Below, in pieces: positions 40,884 through 42,493 of a stretch of DNA of 42,493 nucleotides. The notes beneath the pieces were generated by a model, which had not been told where the DNA came from, did no database searches, and saw nothing but the letters and a program-made list of their open reading frames with translations. Origin of the DNA: Atopobiaceae bacterium. GTDB taxonomy: Bacteria; Actinomycetota; Coriobacteriia; Coriobacteriales; Atopobiaceae. How positions within the stretch are numbered: position 1 is the stretch's first letter; each line of letters begins with the position of its first letter. The stretch spans positions 1 through 42,493 of the forward strand of contig JAGAVX010000068.1 of the NCBI GenBank assembly GCA_017941705.1, read 5' to 3'. A program made the position numbers and the translations under genes.

Positions 40884-42161
40884 CTATGCAAAGAAGCTGA
40901 CGGGATGCACGACGTTGTCCCTCTGCGGGTCGAGCGACGAGAGCCGTGCGTCGGACAGCTCGGACAGGCGTCTCACGGCATGGTTCCCAAAGCGCCCGCG
41001 CAGGTCGTCGATCGCCCGGTCGAGCGCAAGCTCGCGCAGGCGGCGTTCTTCGACACCCCAGAGGTCAAGCTGAACGGCAGCCGACGCCGGCACGAGGTTC
41101 GAGGCCCTCACCCCCACACCACGAACCTTTGCTCCGTGGGCAAAGTCCCAGTCGGAGACGAGCAGGTCAGCGGCTGTGGAGCAGATCTCGCTGGTGAGTT
41201 GGGTCGGCCTTTCGAGCGTGGTCTGCCTGCTGCGAAAGGCGAGTGTCGAGAAGTCGCGACCGTAGGCGCTCACCGTGCGTGCCGCGAGCCCCTGCGCTCG
41301 CAGGCGCTGCGCGACGGACTCTCCCATGAGCCAGATGACCTGCCGGGCAGTGCGCTCGTCATCGAGGTCGAAGGGGCAGGTGATGCCGTTGCCCACGCCC
41401 TTGACCTCATGCTCGATATCACGGTGCGAGGGTTCATAGGGACGCACAGGACTGTCGTCGTGTCCACGAGCGAACGCTTGGACAACGGCGCCCATCTTGC
41501 CCAAGGTACGTCGTATGAGCTCGTCATCCGCGCGGGCAAGGTCTCCGATCGTGATGATGCCCAGATGATTGAGCTTTCGCGCGGTCGCGGGGCCCACATA
41601 GAGCAGGTCGCGCACGGGCGCGGGCCAGACGATGTCTGCGGCGTTGCCAGGCGTGATGCGGGTAAGGCCATCCGGCTTGTCGTAGTCGCTGCCAAACTTG
41701 GCAAAGATCTTGTTCCAGCTGACCCCCACCGAGACGGTCACGCCCAGCTCGGTGACCATGCGTTCGGATATCTCGCGAGCCACGAGCAGGGCGTCACCAC
41801 CCTGCAGGTGAACCGACCGGCTTATGTCGAGCCATGCCTCATCGAGGCCAAAGGGCTCGACGAGATCGGTGTATTGGTAGTAGATGCTGCGCGCCAGATG
41901 AGAGTAGCGCATGTAGAGGCCATAGCGTGGGGGCACGATGATGGCGTCGGGGCATGCCTTGCGCGCCTCCCAGAGAGCCGACCCGGTCTTGACGCCTCGC
42001 CGCTTTGCCGGATAGCTCGCCGTGAGGACGATGCCGTGGCGATTCTCCTCGTCGCCGCCCACAATGACGGGAAGGCCGCGCAGCTCGGGACGCTCGGCCA
42101 TCTCGACCGAGGCATAGAAGCAATTCATGTCCACGTGAAGTACGACCCTTGTGGTGTCCAC
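40884..42161 (-). CDS. dinB: DNA polymerase IV (Y family)
   Basis: A 425-residue translesion polymerase. Catalytic residues Asp11 (VDMNCFYASVE) and Asp107-Glu108 (FGLDEAWLD) are present. Thumb helix-hairpin-helix and little-finger domain follow, and 'VQLDLWG' near residue 371 is a probable beta-clamp-binding motif (QLxLF type). GTG 42161 is chosen because GGGAGGT lies 4 bases upstream. A LexA box at 42187 places it under SOS. First gene of a same-strand run to 37924. Confidence 0.95.
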   Translation of the reverse strand: MDTTRVVLHVDMNCFYASVEMAERPELRGLPVIVGGDEENRHGIVLTASYPAKRRGVKTGSALWEARKACPDAIIVPPRYGLYMRYSHLARSIYYQYTDLVEPFGLDEAWLDISRSVHLQGGDALLVAREISERMVTELGVTVSVGVSWNKIFAKFGSDYDKPDGLTRITPGNAADIVWPAPVRDLLYVGPATARKLNHLGIITIGDLARADDELIRRTLGKMGAVVQAFARGHDDSPVRPYEPSHRDIEHEVKGVGNGITCPFDLDDERTARQVIWLMGESVAQRLRAQGLAARTVSAYGRDFSTLAFRSRQTTLERPTQLTSEICSTAADLLVSDWDFAHGAKVRGVGVRASNLVPASAAVQLDLWGVEERRLRELALDRAIDDLRGRFGNHAVRRLSELSDARLSSLDPQRDNVVHPVSFFA

Positions 42162-42186
42162 GAGACCTCCCGAGCCTTCTTGTATT

Positions 42187-42200
42187 CGAACATCTGTTTG
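42187..42200 (-). promoter_or_regulatory. LexA (SOS) box upstream of dinB
   Basis: CGAACATCTGTTTG, read on the plus strand, fits CGAACNNNTGTTYG and lies 26 bases before the dinB start. Confidence 0.85.
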
Positions 42201-42368
42201 GAATTATGGCACGCCCCGAGGACAGCAATGCGGTCAATGTGGCGAGCGATGCAAAGCCGCAGGACGCTCACCAATGTTTCACGCGGTGTTCGGTTCCATT
42301 CGAGTGACACGGTGGACTGCGTTGCGTTAGGCTATAGGGCACAGGCGAGACAAAAGGAGACCAGCTAT

Positions 42369-42410
42369 ATGAAGTCAAGGGATAATCCGAAGTTTTTCGA
42401 AGCTGAGTAG
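42369..42410 (+). CDS. 13-codon reading frame with strong ribosome-binding site (possible leader peptide)
   Basis: AAAAGGAGACC stands directly before ATG 42369, which opens MKSRDNPKFFEAE and stops. It lies 20 bases upstream of the possible regulator start at 42431. It could be a leader peptide or a vestigial gene start. The interval 42201-42368 shows no other feature beyond a weak TATAGG (42333-42338). Confidence 0.35.
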   Translation: MKSRDNPKFFEAE

Positions 42411-42430
42411 ATTTACCCGATCAACGCACT

Positions 42431-42493
42431 TTGACAGCCGAATATCGAATGCTTTTGGGCGCAATGGGGCGCATCGTGGATGCGACGGCGGCA
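42431..42493 (+). CDS. Possible 5' end of a gene running off the window
   Basis: The frame is open from 42407 to the end. Possible starts are TTG 42431 and ATG 42449, neither with a good ribosome-binding site. The 21 visible residues from TTG (TAEYRMLLGAMGRIVDATAA) resemble in character the N-terminus of YheO/DauR-type PAS regulators, but there is too little to assign. Confidence 0.3.
   Translation, partial: MTAEYRMLLGAMGRIVDATAA

Noticed and set aside
40905..42410. Open frame of about 500 codons antisense to dinB
   Set aside because: Shadow frame created by GC-rich codon bias in dinB; no recognisable family and no ribosome-binding site. Only its last 13 codons, past the dinB start, were kept as a separate possible leader.
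1..42493. tRNA, rRNA, CRISPR array, prophage or integrase
   Set aside because: Read through the intergenic intervals; no cloverleaf, spaced repeat array, phage gene or recombinase was found. A tRNA-finding and covariance-model run would be decisive.

Overview
The window looks like chromosome from a high-GC actinobacterium of the class Coriobacteriia, most likely the Olsenella/Atopobium/Lancefieldella group. This is inferred from about 60% GC, the gene order, the coexistence of RNase J, PNPase and RNase Y, a GarA/FtsR-like FHA-MerR pair, and a palindromic repeat built on GGGGACACGCCCC. It rests on protein character, not on a database search. It is mostly a conserved housekeeping backbone. I see no rRNA or tRNA gene, CRISPR array, prophage or intact insertion sequence.

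Layout. 1-1675: the 3' part of a repeat-bearing NlpC/P60 cell-wall hydrolase and a GtrA-like membrane protein. 1676-2221: a gene-poor stretch with hairpin repeats, then the rpsO promoter and leader. 2222-4840: rpsO and pnp. 4841-5180: a terminator and a 105-bp palindromic repeat element. 5181-14213: a tight same-strand run, rnj, ftsK, rodZ-like, yajQ, rimO, pgsA, pncC. 14214-16284: SOS-controlled recA-recX. 16285-23220: rny, a MutL/Topo VI-B-like GHKL ATPase, spoVS, miaB, miaA, hflX. 23328-25382: lexA with a membrane acyltransferase-like gene, divergent from an SOS-type LysM protein. 25546-27611: nrdR-dut, then trxB. 27612-28013: no gene, but a strong hairpin and a pair of exact 15-bp direct repeats. 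28014-36058, minus strand: ClC antiporter, coiled-coil NlpC/P60 protein, apt, FtsR-like MerR, FHA protein, RidA, GcvT-like protein, DacA and a second PgsA-like enzyme. 36240-37709, minus: a GH32 sucrose/fructan hydrolase behind a promoter with an inverted repeat. 37924-42161, minus: dinB, a small conserved-looking protein, two alpha/beta hydrolases and a PP2C-like phosphatase. 42369-42493: a 13-codon reading frame with a strong ribosome-binding site, then what may be the start of a regulator gene.

How the genes work together. Three ribonucleases (PNPase, RNase J, RNase Y) and the RNA/ribosome modification or rescue factors RimO, MiaB, MiaA and HflX make this an RNA-metabolism-rich segment. 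FtsK, the RodZ-like protein, DacA, the NlpC/P60 proteins and the PgsA paralogues serve envelope and division. Four LexA-type boxes fitting or nearly fitting CGAACNNNTGTTYG lie upstream of recA, between lexA and the LysM gene (two), and upstream of dinB. They define a local SOS regulon of recombination, repressor, probable division inhibitor and translesion polymerase.

The best candidate for undescribed biology is the 361-residue GHKL ATPase between rny and spoVS. From memory of Bacillus synteny this is the position held by the phosphodiesterase ymdB, here in a lineage not known to sporulate.
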